Below, piece after piece: positions 27,405 to 35,532 of a stretch of DNA of 64,000 bases. The DNA comes from Guyparkeria sp. SCN-R1. Its GTDB lineage: Bacteria > Pseudomonadota > Gammaproteobacteria > Halothiobacillales > Halothiobacillaceae. Below the pieces are notes generated by a model, which was not told the origin of the DNA, ran no database searches, and saw nothing but the letters and a program-made list of their open reading frames with translations. The translations under genes were made by a program, and so were the position numbers. The stretch's first letter is position 1. Each line of letters starts with the position of its first letter. The stretch spans positions 186,001 through 250,000 of the forward strand of contig NZ_QZMT01000004.1 in NCBI RefSeq assembly GCF_003932495.1. Reading direction: 5' to 3'.

Positions 27405-27437
27405 CGGAGCGGTCCTGTCGTTAGTCGCTTGCCAGAC

Positions 27438-27470
27438 AGCAAAACGCCCAGCCGACTGGCTGGGTCTTAA
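27438..27470. terminator. Terminator hairpin, first of two near-identical copies
   Basis: CCCAGCC pairs with GGCTGGG (27448-27464). The 27 bases 27438-27464 (AGCAAAACGCCCAGC..., then GGCTGGG) differ from 28560-28586 at only two positions. It can serve as terminator for the DUF2141 gene on plus, or for minus-strand transcripts, which would have a GCGTTTTGC tail. Confidence 0.65.
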
Positions 27471-27649
27471 AAGGGTTCTGGCCCCCTTCTGCGTGTTCCG
27501 CTTCCTATTACGGTGAGATAGTATTCTATACTGAGGAATATTAATTTCTAATTCGAAAAGAAAATAGGATTTATTTTTATAACCAAAAATATGGTGACCC
27601 ATGCGGACCCTGGATCGACCTTTCAAACGGGTTTTTTTTTCTAACTTTC

Positions 27650-28249
27650 TTGTTTAGTGTGACCTCTCTGTTCGCGCTTTCAGTCTTCCCATCGCCATTT
27701 GAAATTCGCCCCCAAAACGAGTGGCGAGATGCGTCGAGTGGCGGGGGAGCTCAGCGTACAATTACCCGGATAGATACTTCCTGCGCTGCAAAAATAGTCG
27801 GTGGGTTGGAATTTTTTGCTAAGGATTTTTTTATTGCTAGCTCTCATGTCGATAAATATGGATATCTACGAATGATGACTTTCGATAAAATAGAGTCGGG
27901 TGAGAAATTTACCATCGCAGAGGATATTGATCTTACCGTGGAAGAGAAGGTAGATCTTGCTAACCTTTTATCCACAAAAGAGGCGATATGCTTGGGCGGT
28001 GAGTGTGTGCAAAGGTTGAGTTTTGATGTTTTTAAAGACGTTTTAAATTCATGCGGAACCGTCGTGTCTCAGCGTGAGTTTACGTCCCATATTTTTGTTT
28101 GGCGTTTGGGTGATAATCTGGAAGACCATTACCCATGGTCACTTATTGCTCTGCTTTTTTCGGCTCTCTCATTCCTTGTGAGTGTCCTATATTCACAGAC
28201 TATTGGTCGGTTGATTAATTGGATAAGAACAGGGGATTGGAGTGCGTGA
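27650..28249 (+). CDS. AT-rich orphan membrane-anchored protein of unknown function, start uncertain
   Basis: From the TTG at 27650 the frame gives 199 residues with no recognised family. It has a hydrophobic N-terminus (FSVTSLFALSVFP), a soluble middle with four Cys (two near ICLGGEC), a membrane helix near the C-terminus (LIALLFSALSFLVSVLY) and a short tail. No ribosome-binding site supports TTG. ATG 27601 would add a basic-hydrophobic start if the T9 run at 27632-27640 were one base shorter, so the real start may lie there and the gene be frameshifted. Base composition is strikingly AT-rich against its neighbours. It lies within a segment bounded by duplicated terminators. Confidence 0.5.
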   Translation: MFSVTSLFALSVFPSPFEIRPQNEWRDASSGGGAQRTITRIDTSCAAKIVGGLEFFAKDFFIASSHVDKYGYLRMMTFDKIESGEKFTIAEDIDLTVEEKVDLANLLSTKEAICLGGECVQRLSFDVFKDVLNSCGTVVSQREFTSHIFVWRLGDNLEDHYPWSLIALLFSALSFLVSVLYSQTIGRLINWIRTGDWSA

Positions 28250-28559
28250 AAAAAACTAAACCGAGTTCTCGGTTCGGGGGTTGGTTTCGTGAAAGATGTG
28301 GAGTTTGAACTGAGAACTGCCCAAATAGGAGCAAGGGACGACATGAAGATGATCCACGATGCTCGCGCTGCATCAATGCCTTAGAGATTAGGAATCGCCC
28401 GCCTGATAGATTGAATCAAATGTGATCCAAGGACGAACTCCTCCGTTAAACAACGGCTGCGGCGCTGGAGTCTGGGGTTTGGGGGTTGCACCGTAAGCGT
28501 GGAGATGGATCCCTGGGTACAGATTGTTTGGGACTAAACGTGGTTATTTGGATATTGAA
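28250..28559. other. Intergenic, no gene recognised
   Basis: About 310 bases between the AT-rich orphan gene and the second terminator copy. Composition is mixed. No open frame with a recognisable product or clear RNA structure was seen. Confidence 0.4.
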
Positions 28560-28592
28560 AGCAAAACGCCCAGCTGATTGGCTGGGCGTTTG
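28560..28592 (-). terminator. Terminator of the carboxysome/DAB cluster (second copy of the duplicated hairpin)
   Basis: AAACGCCCAGC pairs perfectly with GCTGGGCGTTT across a six-base loop, giving an 11-bp stem; on minus the stem runs into TTTTGCTTTC. It lies 25 bases beyond the cbbQ stop, so it most likely ends the whole minus-strand cluster. Confidence 0.8.
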
Positions 28593-28614
28593 TCGTTCGG
28601 ACCGGCGTTCCTTG

Positions 28615-29460
28615 TTAGGAGAAGAACGCGCTGACGGCCGAGTCGAGGGTATCGCGCATGTCCGGGTCGTCGGTGATCGGACGGACCAGGGTCATCGAGC
28701 AGGCATCGCGCGGGTCGACGCCCTTGGCGATCAGCTGGCCTGCGTAGACAAGTAGGCGGGTGGAGATACCCTCGTCCAGGCCGTGGCCCTTGAGGTTGCG
28801 CGCCCGCTGGGCGATTTCGACCAGCTTGCCGGCGGTGTCGCGGTCGACGCCGGTCTCGTGGGCGAGGATTTCGGTTTCGGTCTCCGGGTCCGGGTAGTCG
28901 AAGTCCAGCGCACCGAAACGCTGCTTGGTCGACTGCTTCAGGTCCTTCATCAGGTTCTGGTAGCCCGGGTTGTAGGAGATGACGATCTGGAAGTCGGGAT
29001 GCGCCTCCACGAGCTCGCCCTTCTTCTCCAGCGGCAGGACGCGACGGTGGTCGGTCAGCGGGTGGATGACGACGGTGGTGTCCTGGCGGGCCTCGACGAT
29101 CTCGTCGAGGTAGCAGATGGCGCCAATGCGGGCCGCCGTGGTCAGCGGGCCGTCCTGCCAGCGGGTGCCGTCCTTGTCGAGCAGGTAGCGGCCGACCAGG
29201 TCGGAGGCGGTCATGTCCTCGTTACAGGCCACGCTGATCAGCGGACGCTGCAGCTTCCAGGCCATGTACTCGACGAAGCGGGTCTTGCCCGAGCCGGTCG
29301 GGCCCTTGAGCATCATCGGCATGCGGGCCTTGTAGGCGGCCTCGTAGAGATTGACCTCGTCGTGGACCGTCCGGTAGTACGGCTCGGTCTTGATGCGGTA
29401 TTCGTCGGCGTTCGCGTTGCTGTCGCTGGTGCCGCTCTGGGGGGATTGATCAAACAGCAT
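28615..29460 (-). CDS. cbbQ: Rubisco activase ATPase subunit CbbQ (MoxR-type AAA+)
   Basis: 281 residues. Walker A is [15 protein letters not shown] (about 53-60), Walker B is [11 protein letters not shown], and the MoxR/NirQ/CbbQ pattern continues with [32 protein letters not shown] and [12 protein letters not shown]. CbbQ forms a hexamer that, with the CbbO adaptor, removes inhibitory sugar phosphates from Rubisco by ATP-driven remodelling. cbbO lies upstream in the same run, separated by the DAB genes. This is the last gene before the cluster terminator. Confidence 0.95.
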   Translation of the reverse strand: MLFDQSPQSGTSDSNANADEYRIKTEPYYRTVHDEVNLYEAAYKARMPMMLKGPTGSGKTRFVEYMAWKLQRPLISVACNEDMTASDLVGRYLLDKDGTRWQDGPLTTAARIGAICYLDEIVEARQDTTVVIHPLTDHRRVLPLEKKGELVEAHPDFQIVISYNPGYQNLMKDLKQSTKQRFGALDFDYPDPETETEILAHETGVDRDTAGKLVEIAQRARNLKGHGLDEGISTRLLVYAGQLIAKGVDPRDACSMTLVRPITDDPDMRDTLDSAVSAFFS

Positions 29461-29522
29461 GTTGCACTCTCGATTCGATTTGGGGTGTCGGTGGCGACGT
29501 TTGGGGCGTAAGCCTACCGCGA

Positions 29523-29849
29523 TCAGCCCTTGAACTTAACCAGTCGGCTGACCTGGATGTCGGAAACGAAGACCACGCCGCTGTGCTTGTCGAAAAACGG
29601 GGCGAAGCCCTCGAGCAGCGGCTCGACCAGTTCTTCCGGGACCGCGGCGATGATCATGATGAGCACCTCGTCCTCGTTGAACATCAGGTGGCCTTCGTGG
29701 AAGCCCTGGCTGCCCTTGCCGGACAGGTTGCCGACGATGGTGTAGCCCTTGACGTCGGCGCGGTCGAGGAGATCGGTGGCGAATTCCTGATGCTCGCCCT
29801 CGATGATGATCTCGAGCTTCTTCAGCGGGTTGAGTTTGAGATTGCTCAT
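29523..29849 (-). CDS. PII-like signalling protein of the carboxysome/bicarbonate-transport type
   Basis: 108 residues. The fold pattern is PII-like: [38 protein letters not shown] (T-loop position) and [19 protein letters not shown] with a final [13 protein letters not shown]. The T-loop lacks the uridylylated Tyr of GlnB. Related PII-like proteins beside alpha-carboxysome and bicarbonate transporter genes (CPII/SbtB-like) bind adenine nucleotides and bicarbonate. Its ATG overlaps the dabA stop by four bases, which argues for control of DabAB activity or a role in sensing carbon or energy state; this is inference. Confidence 0.85.
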   Translation of the reverse strand: MSNLKLNPLKKLEIIIEGEHQEFATDLLDRADVKGYTIVGNLSGKGSQGFHEGHLMFNEDEVLIMIIAAVPEELVEPLLEGFAPFFDKHSGVVFVSDIQVSRLVKFKG

Positions 29850-32800
29850 GCAGGGCTCTCCTCTGCGTCAATGGATTCCAGTTGCTTGGCCCGCTGGGGT
29901 GCCGGTCCCAGGTCGTGCCATTCGCCGCGATCGAAGAAGTGCAGGTGGCCGCTCTCGGGGTCGGCGACCACCACGTTGATCCAGCCGTTGACGATCAGGC
30001 TCAGTGCCTTGGGCACCCGGCCGGCGGCGGCCAGCACGTGCGGTACCGGCGCCTCGACGATCACCAGCAGGCGCAACGGTTCGTGGTACGGGCGGCCGTC
30101 CTTGAGCACCGTCTGCGAGGGCAGGCCGGTACGGATGTCGGACAGGTTGCCCGTCATCACGCCGAAGCGGCCGGCGACGTTGTGGTAGGCCTTGGAGCCG
30201 CTGCCGAAGCCCTCGTTGTCGACGGCGGAGAAGTAGTGCTCGAGGTTGATCCACTCGCCGATGATCAACGGGCCGGAGAGGATGGTATCCAGCAGGCGGC
30301 CCTTGGTGTCGAGCTTGTAGTCGTATGACAGTAGGAAGCTGCGCCCGTCGAGGTTCATGTCCTCGGTCAGGTGGCGGCCGCCGACGACCACCGCGGCGTT
30401 GCGCGCCAGGCCCCACTCGGGGCGTACCTGGGTCCAGTCGCTGGTGTTGCGCTGGATGTGGCGGTACGCCGTGGTGGTGTCGAGGTTCGGGTCGACGCCT
30501 TCCTCCAGCGTCGGCAGGCGTTCGGCGGCGCACAGGCGGCTGGCCGCGCGCAGACCGTTGCGCAGGCGCTCCATGTAGACCAGGTGGCTGGTCGGCAGCA
30601 GGTCCAGGTCGTGGAGGACGATCTCGTCCGAGGTGGTGTTGTGCTGCGCCGGGACGAACCAGGTGTCATCCGGGATGTGGATGCCCTGTTCGGCCAGCCG
30701 ACGACGCACCTCCGACTTGTTGGCCATCTGCGCGAGCACGCGCGCTGAGACCAGGCCGTGGCCGCCACCGCAGGCGCCGCAATCCAGCGCGGACTCGTAG
30801 GGGTTGTTGTCCGACTCGCTGGCGTGGCCGGCGAGGATGACGAAACGCGAGAAGGTTTCCTTCATGCCCATCATCCGCAACGCCTGGCCGACGAAGTAGA
30901 CCTGTTCGTCGGTGGAAAACCCGATCTTGCCCAGGCGCTCCATCTGCATGGAGACGAATGACGGGTTGATGCGGTATTCGTCGCGCAGCGTCTCGATGAA
31001 ATCGGCCTCGGCAGCGGGGCTCAAGGCGAACTGGCGGGCGAATTCCGAGGTGCCCTCCTTGTTGCCCATCGCGATCTCGCGCAGCTCGCGGATCATCGAG
31101 TCGGTGATCGCGTCGCGGTCGATGCCGAGCTCCTGGCCGATGGCGCGCACGATCGTCACCCGCTGCAACGAGCGGACGATCGAGTCCCCCTGTTCGCGTG
31201 AGAGCTTGTCGATCAGCAGACGGGTCGAGGCGTCCTTGGGCTCGATGCGATTGCGCCAGCGGTCGTAGACGCGCGGTGCGACGGTCTTGCCGATCATGTC
31301 GAAGCCGAACAGCAGGCCGATGGCCTCGACGGTGAAGTAGGGCGAGAGCACCGAGCTCTTCACGTCGTGCAGAACGTGGCTGGCCGAGGAGTAGAAATCG
31401 GTCTCGATCTGCGTCGCGCCGGTGGGCACTTCCAGCACCACGTTCTTGGGCGTGATCTGTACCGGGCAGAGGTCGAGCTCGGTGCCCTTGCCCAGGCCGA
31501 TGAAGCTGACCGGCACGCCGAAGAAGCCGGCGATGCCGAAGGTCTGGTAGTCGCCGACGTGCTCGAGCTGGCGACGGATGCGCTCGGAACGCACGTCGAT
31601 GCAGAACAGCGCCTGGGCGAACGGGCGCTTTTCGCGCTTGGCCGGTGGCAGCAGCTTGATCTCGTTGAGGACCGACTTGCGGTAGACCGCCTCCATGGCG
31701 CGCAGCCACATCATGCCTTCGCCATCCTCGAACTCGTCGAGCAGGGTGAGAAGGGCGTCGGTCTGGTCGGCGTCCAGTGCCTTGAGCGCCTCGGTCTGCC
31801 CGGCGGCCTCGGCCAGCGAAAGCAGTCGGTCGGCCTGTCGGCGCGTCTCGGCGATGCGCTCGGCCTGCAGGTACTCGGGCAGCAGGCGGTTGATGCGGCC
31901 GGGGTGCTTGTGTGCCAGGGCGTCGTCGACGCGGTGGGCCCATTCCGGCTGGACGGTGCCGCCGTGGTAGGCCTGGCGCAGGTAGCACTCGGCGGTGTGT
32001 TGCTCGAGGTAGTGTGACAGCTCGGGGAAGGTGGCGGGCAGGCGTTTGCGACGGGCATGCTCGCGGATCAGCGCCAGCCCCAGCACCAGCCGGATGGCCA
32101 GGAAGTCGATCAGGTCGCCGGGATAGGTCTGCGACCAGTGGTAGCGCTTGGCCGACGAGCGCCAGCGGATGAAGCCGGCCCAGCCGTGCAGGCGCGTCAG
32201 CTCGCGGGTAATCAGCCCGTCCCAGTGCGCCTCCTCGATACCCAGTTCACCCAGCACGTAGGCGATCACGCCCTCGGCGGACGCGTCCTGGGCGAGGATC
32301 TTCTTGATGTGCAGGCCGCGCAGGAACAGGCGCAGGTTGCGCTTGGCCAGCGCGCTCCAGGCGGTGAAGAAGCCGTGCTCGCGGCCCGGCATCTGCAGGG
32401 TGGACTGGCCCTCGTCGAAGAAGTCCAGGCAGCTCTTGATCACCAGCTCGTCGAGGGTCGTGCCGATCTCGGTGCCGAACAGGAGGTCGATCGATTCGTA
32501 CAGGGGCCGCTCGGGCGGGAACTGCCTGGCAAGTCGCTCGTGCAAGGCGTCGATGTCGGCGGTTTCCTCGGCGCAGGAGGTCCCGCCGTCGATGGCGCAC
32601 TTGATGTCGTCGGCATCGGCCAGGTCCAGCCGCACGCCAACCGTTTCCGGGGTGCGGCACAGCAGGGTCTGCAGCAGGCCCTGGAGGTCGAGTTCGCCGA
32701 TGGCATCACGCTCGGCCAGGAAGCGTCGGATGTCGTCGCCGAGCGTGGCGTCGTCGACCTTGCCCTCGGCATGATAGCGCTGGTAGTCGGTTCGTGGCAG

Positions 32801-32986
32801 GAAGCCCCGGCCGTGGAACAGCTGCTCGCCCTGGCGCACGCCCTGCTCGAAGGGCAGGTGCTCGAGGCCGTGCAGCGGGTTGTGGTGGATGAAGGTCCGC
32901 ATCGGCCAGAAGAACGGGATCGGTTCGGCGGCCATGTGAACCATGGAGCGGATTTTCAGGCGATGGCCCAGCGTCAGTCGGCTCAT
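29846..32986 (-). CDS. dabA: Inorganic-carbon pump subunit DabA (DUF2309/UPF0753)
   Basis: 1046 residues, a long-type DabA. Zinc-site residues match the beta-carbonic-anhydrase-like set known from Halothiobacillus DabA: Cys462 and Asp464 in LFCIDVRSE, His721 in ILAGHASESDNNPY, and Cys736 in ALDCGACGGGHG; the His-to-Cys spacing of 15 is as in the characterised protein. DabA is peripheral and works with the membrane subunit DabB, coupling CO2 hydration to an ion gradient so that bicarbonate accumulates. ATG 32986 is four bases from the preceding membrane gene's stop, and its end overlaps the PII-like gene. Confidence 0.95.
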   Translation of the reverse strand: MSRLTLGHRLKIRSMVHMAAEPIPFFWPMRTFIHHNPLHGLEHLPFEQGVRQGEQLFHGRGFLPRTDYQRYHAEGKVDDATLGDDIRRFLAERDAIGELDLQGLLQTLLCRTPETVGVRLDLADADDIKCAIDGGTSCAEETADIDALHERLARQFPPERPLYESIDLLFGTEIGTTLDELVIKSCLDFFDEGQSTLQMPGREHGFFTAWSALAKRNLRLFLRGLHIKKILAQDASAEGVIAYVLGELGIEEAHWDGLITRELTRLHGWAGFIRWRSSAKRYHWSQTYPGDLIDFLAIRLVLGLALIREHARRKRLPATFPELSHYLEQHTAECYLRQAYHGGTVQPEWAHRVDDALAHKHPGRINRLLPEYLQAERIAETRRQADRLLSLAEAAGQTEALKALDADQTDALLTLLDEFEDGEGMMWLRAMEAVYRKSVLNEIKLLPPAKREKRPFAQALFCIDVRSERIRRQLEHVGDYQTFGIAGFFGVPVSFIGLGKGTELDLCPVQITPKNVVLEVPTGATQIETDFYSSASHVLHDVKSSVLSPYFTVEAIGLLFGFDMIGKTVAPRVYDRWRNRIEPKDASTRLLIDKLSREQGDSIVRSLQRVTIVRAIGQELGIDRDAITDSMIRELREIAMGNKEGTSEFARQFALSPAAEADFIETLRDEYRINPSFVSMQMERLGKIGFSTDEQVYFVGQALRMMGMKETFSRFVILAGHASESDNNPYESALDCGACGGGHGLVSARVLAQMANKSEVRRRLAEQGIHIPDDTWFVPAQHNTTSDEIVLHDLDLLPTSHLVYMERLRNGLRAASRLCAAERLPTLEEGVDPNLDTTTAYRHIQRNTSDWTQVRPEWGLARNAAVVVGGRHLTEDMNLDGRSFLLSYDYKLDTKGRLLDTILSGPLIIGEWINLEHYFSAVDNEGFGSGSKAYHNVAGRFGVMTGNLSDIRTGLPSQTVLKDGRPYHEPLRLLVIVEAPVPHVLAAAGRVPKALSLIVNGWINVVVADPESGHLHFFDRGEWHDLGPAPQRAKQLESIDAEESPA

Positions 32987-32990
32987 GGCG

Positions 32991-33737
32991 TCAGACTCCT
33001 GTCCAGATCAGGTTCAACACGACCGCGGCGACGATCACGCCCGCGAAGGCCCAGGCCAGGGGGACGGGCAGGTCGGCGACGTTCTTGCCGCTACGCGGAC
33101 CGAAGACGGTGTCCCGCAGCAGACGGGTGCCGGCCCAGCTCCACAGCAGCCAGGTCAACAGCGCCACGATCACCGGCGCGGGGTGGCTTTCGAGCAGCAG
33201 GTCGAGCATGACGAAGAAGCCGGGCGAAATCGGCAGTGCCATTGCGGCGAGCAGCACCACCGTGATCAGGCCGGCGAGCCGGGGGATGTCCCGTGCCATG
33301 CCGGTGACCAGGCCGGAATAGGCCGCGCCCAGGCGGCGCTCCAGCAGCGTGGTGATCACTACCAGCAGGGCCGGTGCGACGGCAAAGCCGAGCACGAAGG
33401 CATGCAGGTCGATTGCCCGCGCGCCGTCGGCCGCCATCACCCAGGTCAGCGCGAAGGCCGAAGTGGCCAGCATGGCCGCCCACTGGCCCAGCTCGCGCAC
33501 GGTGAGCAGGCGCCAGGCGTAGAAGGCGGCGGTGATCAGGCCCCACCAGAGGAAGACGCTTCCGGTCAGCGGCACGCCGGCGGCCAGCACCAGCAGCACG
33601 CCGATCTGCGGCCAGACGAGGATCAGCAGCACGCGAACCACGGGGTTGTTGAACCGCCCGAGCAGCCAGTTGAAGGCCATGCTCAGGGGGAACAGGGGCA
33701 GGAAGAACCCTGCCAGCAACAGCAACAGCGTGTTCAT
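32991..33737 (-). CDS. Membrane protein of unknown function within the DAB operon
   Basis: 248 residues, nearly all hydrophobic: I count about seven membrane helices, starting at residue 2 (LLLLLAGFFLPLFPLSMA) and ending LAWAFAGVIVAAVVLNLIW. No known catalytic or transport motif is seen; a short loop with FGPRSGKNVADLPVP lies before the last helix. The gene is enclosed by dabB (ending one base upstream) and dabA (four bases downstream), so it is almost surely co-translated with them and may be a third membrane subunit or assembly factor of this DAB complex. That role is inferred from position alone. Confidence 0.75.
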   Translation of the reverse strand: MNTLLLLLAGFFLPLFPLSMAFNWLLGRFNNPVVRVLLILVWPQIGVLLVLAAGVPLTGSVFLWWGLITAAFYAWRLLTVRELGQWAAMLATSAFALTWVMAADGARAIDLHAFVLGFAVAPALLVVITTLLERRLGAAYSGLVTGMARDIPRLAGLITVVLLAAMALPISPGFFVMLDLLLESHPAPVIVALLTWLLWSWAGTRLLRDTVFGPRSGKNVADLPVPLAWAFAGVIVAAVVLNLIWTGV

Positions 33738-33738
33738 G

Positions 33739-35421
33739 TCAGCGCCACCTCATCCAGACATTGATGCGCTTGGAGCCCTCGAGCAGGGCCTGGCTCAGCC
33801 GCTCGTACAGGTCGGCGATGTACAGCTCGCGCGAGATCAGGGAGTAGAGCGTGAGCCGCAGTTCGGAGAAGCGGTTGCCGAACAGCGATTCCTCGCGGCT
33901 GGCGAGATAGCTGCCGATCCAGCCGACCAGCACGACCAGGCCCAGCAGGATGACCAGCCCGTCGAAGGTCACCGCATCGAGGCCCGCGGCGTGATACAGC
34001 GCCTCGCGGAAGGCCGCATCCGGGTAGAGGAAGGTCTCGAAGGTGTGACCGATGATGCTGTAACCGATCACGATCAGGGCGAACGAGAGCAGGATCATCA
34101 GCATCATGCGCACCGGGTTGGTCGCATCCAGCCGGTGGGTGGCGAACAGCACCTGCACGCCGGTGATCCAGCCGAAGAACAAGAGCACGATCGCGCCCTG
34201 TTTCTGGAAGAAGTCCGGCGAGACCGCCCAGTGCGCCAGCAGGAGGATGGCCAGCGGAACGACGAGGGTCACCACGCCGATGGCGAGCCACGGTAGCCGC
34301 GTCGGCTTGCCGGTCTTGCGATCGACGAGGAAGGTGTACAGCGGGTTTTGCGGCACGTCGTCGTGGCGGCGCGCATCACCGATCAGGTCACCCGAGCTCA
34401 GGAACATGGTCGCCTTGAACATGCCGTGGGCGATCAGGTGGAACACGGCCAGCGAAAACGCCCCGACGCCCGTTTCCATGATCATGAAGCCCATCTGGCC
34501 CATGGTGGAGTAGCCCAGCGACTTCTTGATGTCGTTCTGCGTGAGCATCAGCACCGAGCCGATCACGGCGGTGAGCAGGCCGACCACGAACAGCAGGTGC
34601 AGCACCCCCTCGGCATTGACGAAGGCCGGGGCGAAGCGGTTGATGATGATGCCGCCGGCGTTGACGATGCCCGCGTGCATCAGCGCCGAGACCGGGGTCG
34701 GGCCGTCCATGGTGTAGGGCAGCCAGGTGTGCAGCGGGAACTGGGCGGACTTGGCGAAGGCCGAGACGGCGATCAGCCCGGCCGCGGTGATCGCCGCCGG
34801 CATGCCGAACACCTCGGTGTCCGGGGCGGCCATCAGCCGGTCGAACAACGTCGGGAAGTCCAGCGCCCCGTAGGCCTGGAACAGGATCACGGCCGCGAGC
34901 ACCATCGGCAGGTCGCCGATACGGTAGGTCAGGAAGGTCCAGAAGGCATAGCGCTCGCCCGGCCGCGATTCGGTGTTCTGGCCGAGCAGGAAGTACATCA
35001 TCACGCTGACCAGGTGCCAGGCGATCAGCAGGGTGATGAGGTCACCGGCCGTGACGAACAGCAGGATGGATGCCGTCATCAGGTCGAGCAGCATGAAGAA
35101 GCGCGCGTAGCCCGGCTCCTCGGCCATGTAGCGCACCGAGTAGATGTGCACGATCAAACTAAAGCCGGAGACGACCAGCGCCATGGTGGCGCTCAGGGGG
35201 TCGAGGTAGACGCTGCCCCAGTTGCCGCCGATGCCCATCCAGCTCGGGCCCTGGTTGCTCGTGATGAAGACCACGATCTGCCAGAGGGCGACGAGGAAAG
35301 TGATCACCCCCATGCCCACGCTCAACTGGGCGACCCGCCTGCCGAGGCGACCGGCCAGCAGGTGCACCAGCAGGGCGGAGAGCACCGGCAATAAAGGGAT
35401 CAACCATTGCAGTTTGATCAT
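33739..35421 (-). CDS. dabB: Inorganic-carbon pump membrane subunit DabB (NuoL/MrpA-like)
   Basis: 560 residues with the multi-helix antiporter-like fold of Complex I subunit NuoL: LITLLIAWHLVSVMMYFLLG, ISAFAKSAQFPLHTWLP-type segment (here VSAFAKSAQFPLHTWLP), TPVSALMHAGIVNAGG, NDIKKSLGYSTMGQMGFM and HLIAHGMFKATMFLSSG, each with the Lys and His residues of the ion channel. Beside dabA it forms the DAB carbon pump in the cytoplasmic membrane. It begins the DAB part of the cluster, after a gap of 111 bases from cbbO. It is not part of a respiratory Complex I locus. Confidence 0.93.
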   Translation of the reverse strand: MIKLQWLIPLLPVLSALLVHLLAGRLGRRVAQLSVGMGVITFLVALWQIVVFITSNQGPSWMGIGGNWGSVYLDPLSATMALVVSGFSLIVHIYSVRYMAEEPGYARFFMLLDLMTASILLFVTAGDLITLLIAWHLVSVMMYFLLGQNTESRPGERYAFWTFLTYRIGDLPMVLAAVILFQAYGALDFPTLFDRLMAAPDTEVFGMPAAITAAGLIAVSAFAKSAQFPLHTWLPYTMDGPTPVSALMHAGIVNAGGIIINRFAPAFVNAEGVLHLLFVVGLLTAVIGSVLMLTQNDIKKSLGYSTMGQMGFMIMETGVGAFSLAVFHLIAHGMFKATMFLSSGDLIGDARRHDDVPQNPLYTFLVDRKTGKPTRLPWLAIGVVTLVVPLAILLLAHWAVSPDFFQKQGAIVLLFFGWITGVQVLFATHRLDATNPVRMMLMILLSFALIVIGYSIIGHTFETFLYPDAAFREALYHAAGLDAVTFDGLVILLGLVVLVGWIGSYLASREESLFGNRFSELRLTLYSLISRELYIADLYERLSQALLEGSKRINVWMRWR

Positions 35422-35532
35422 GTCCTGACTCCATCTTTCACTGGCCGGTGCCAGTTCGCTGCAAAAAAATCTCGTTTCCGCTCGCCGACCGGGCCCTGGG
35501 CCGGGTAGGGCGGTGATCGCCGTCCCGGCAGA

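Noticed and set aside
30666-31988. A 440-codon minus-strand open frame inside dabA in another frame
   Set aside because: It is Arg/Ala/Pro-rich shadow coding of dabA without a start signal.
33739-35421. NuoL-like gene as part of a respiratory Complex I
   Set aside because: No other nuo genes are present; its neighbour is dabA, so it is the DAB membrane subunit.
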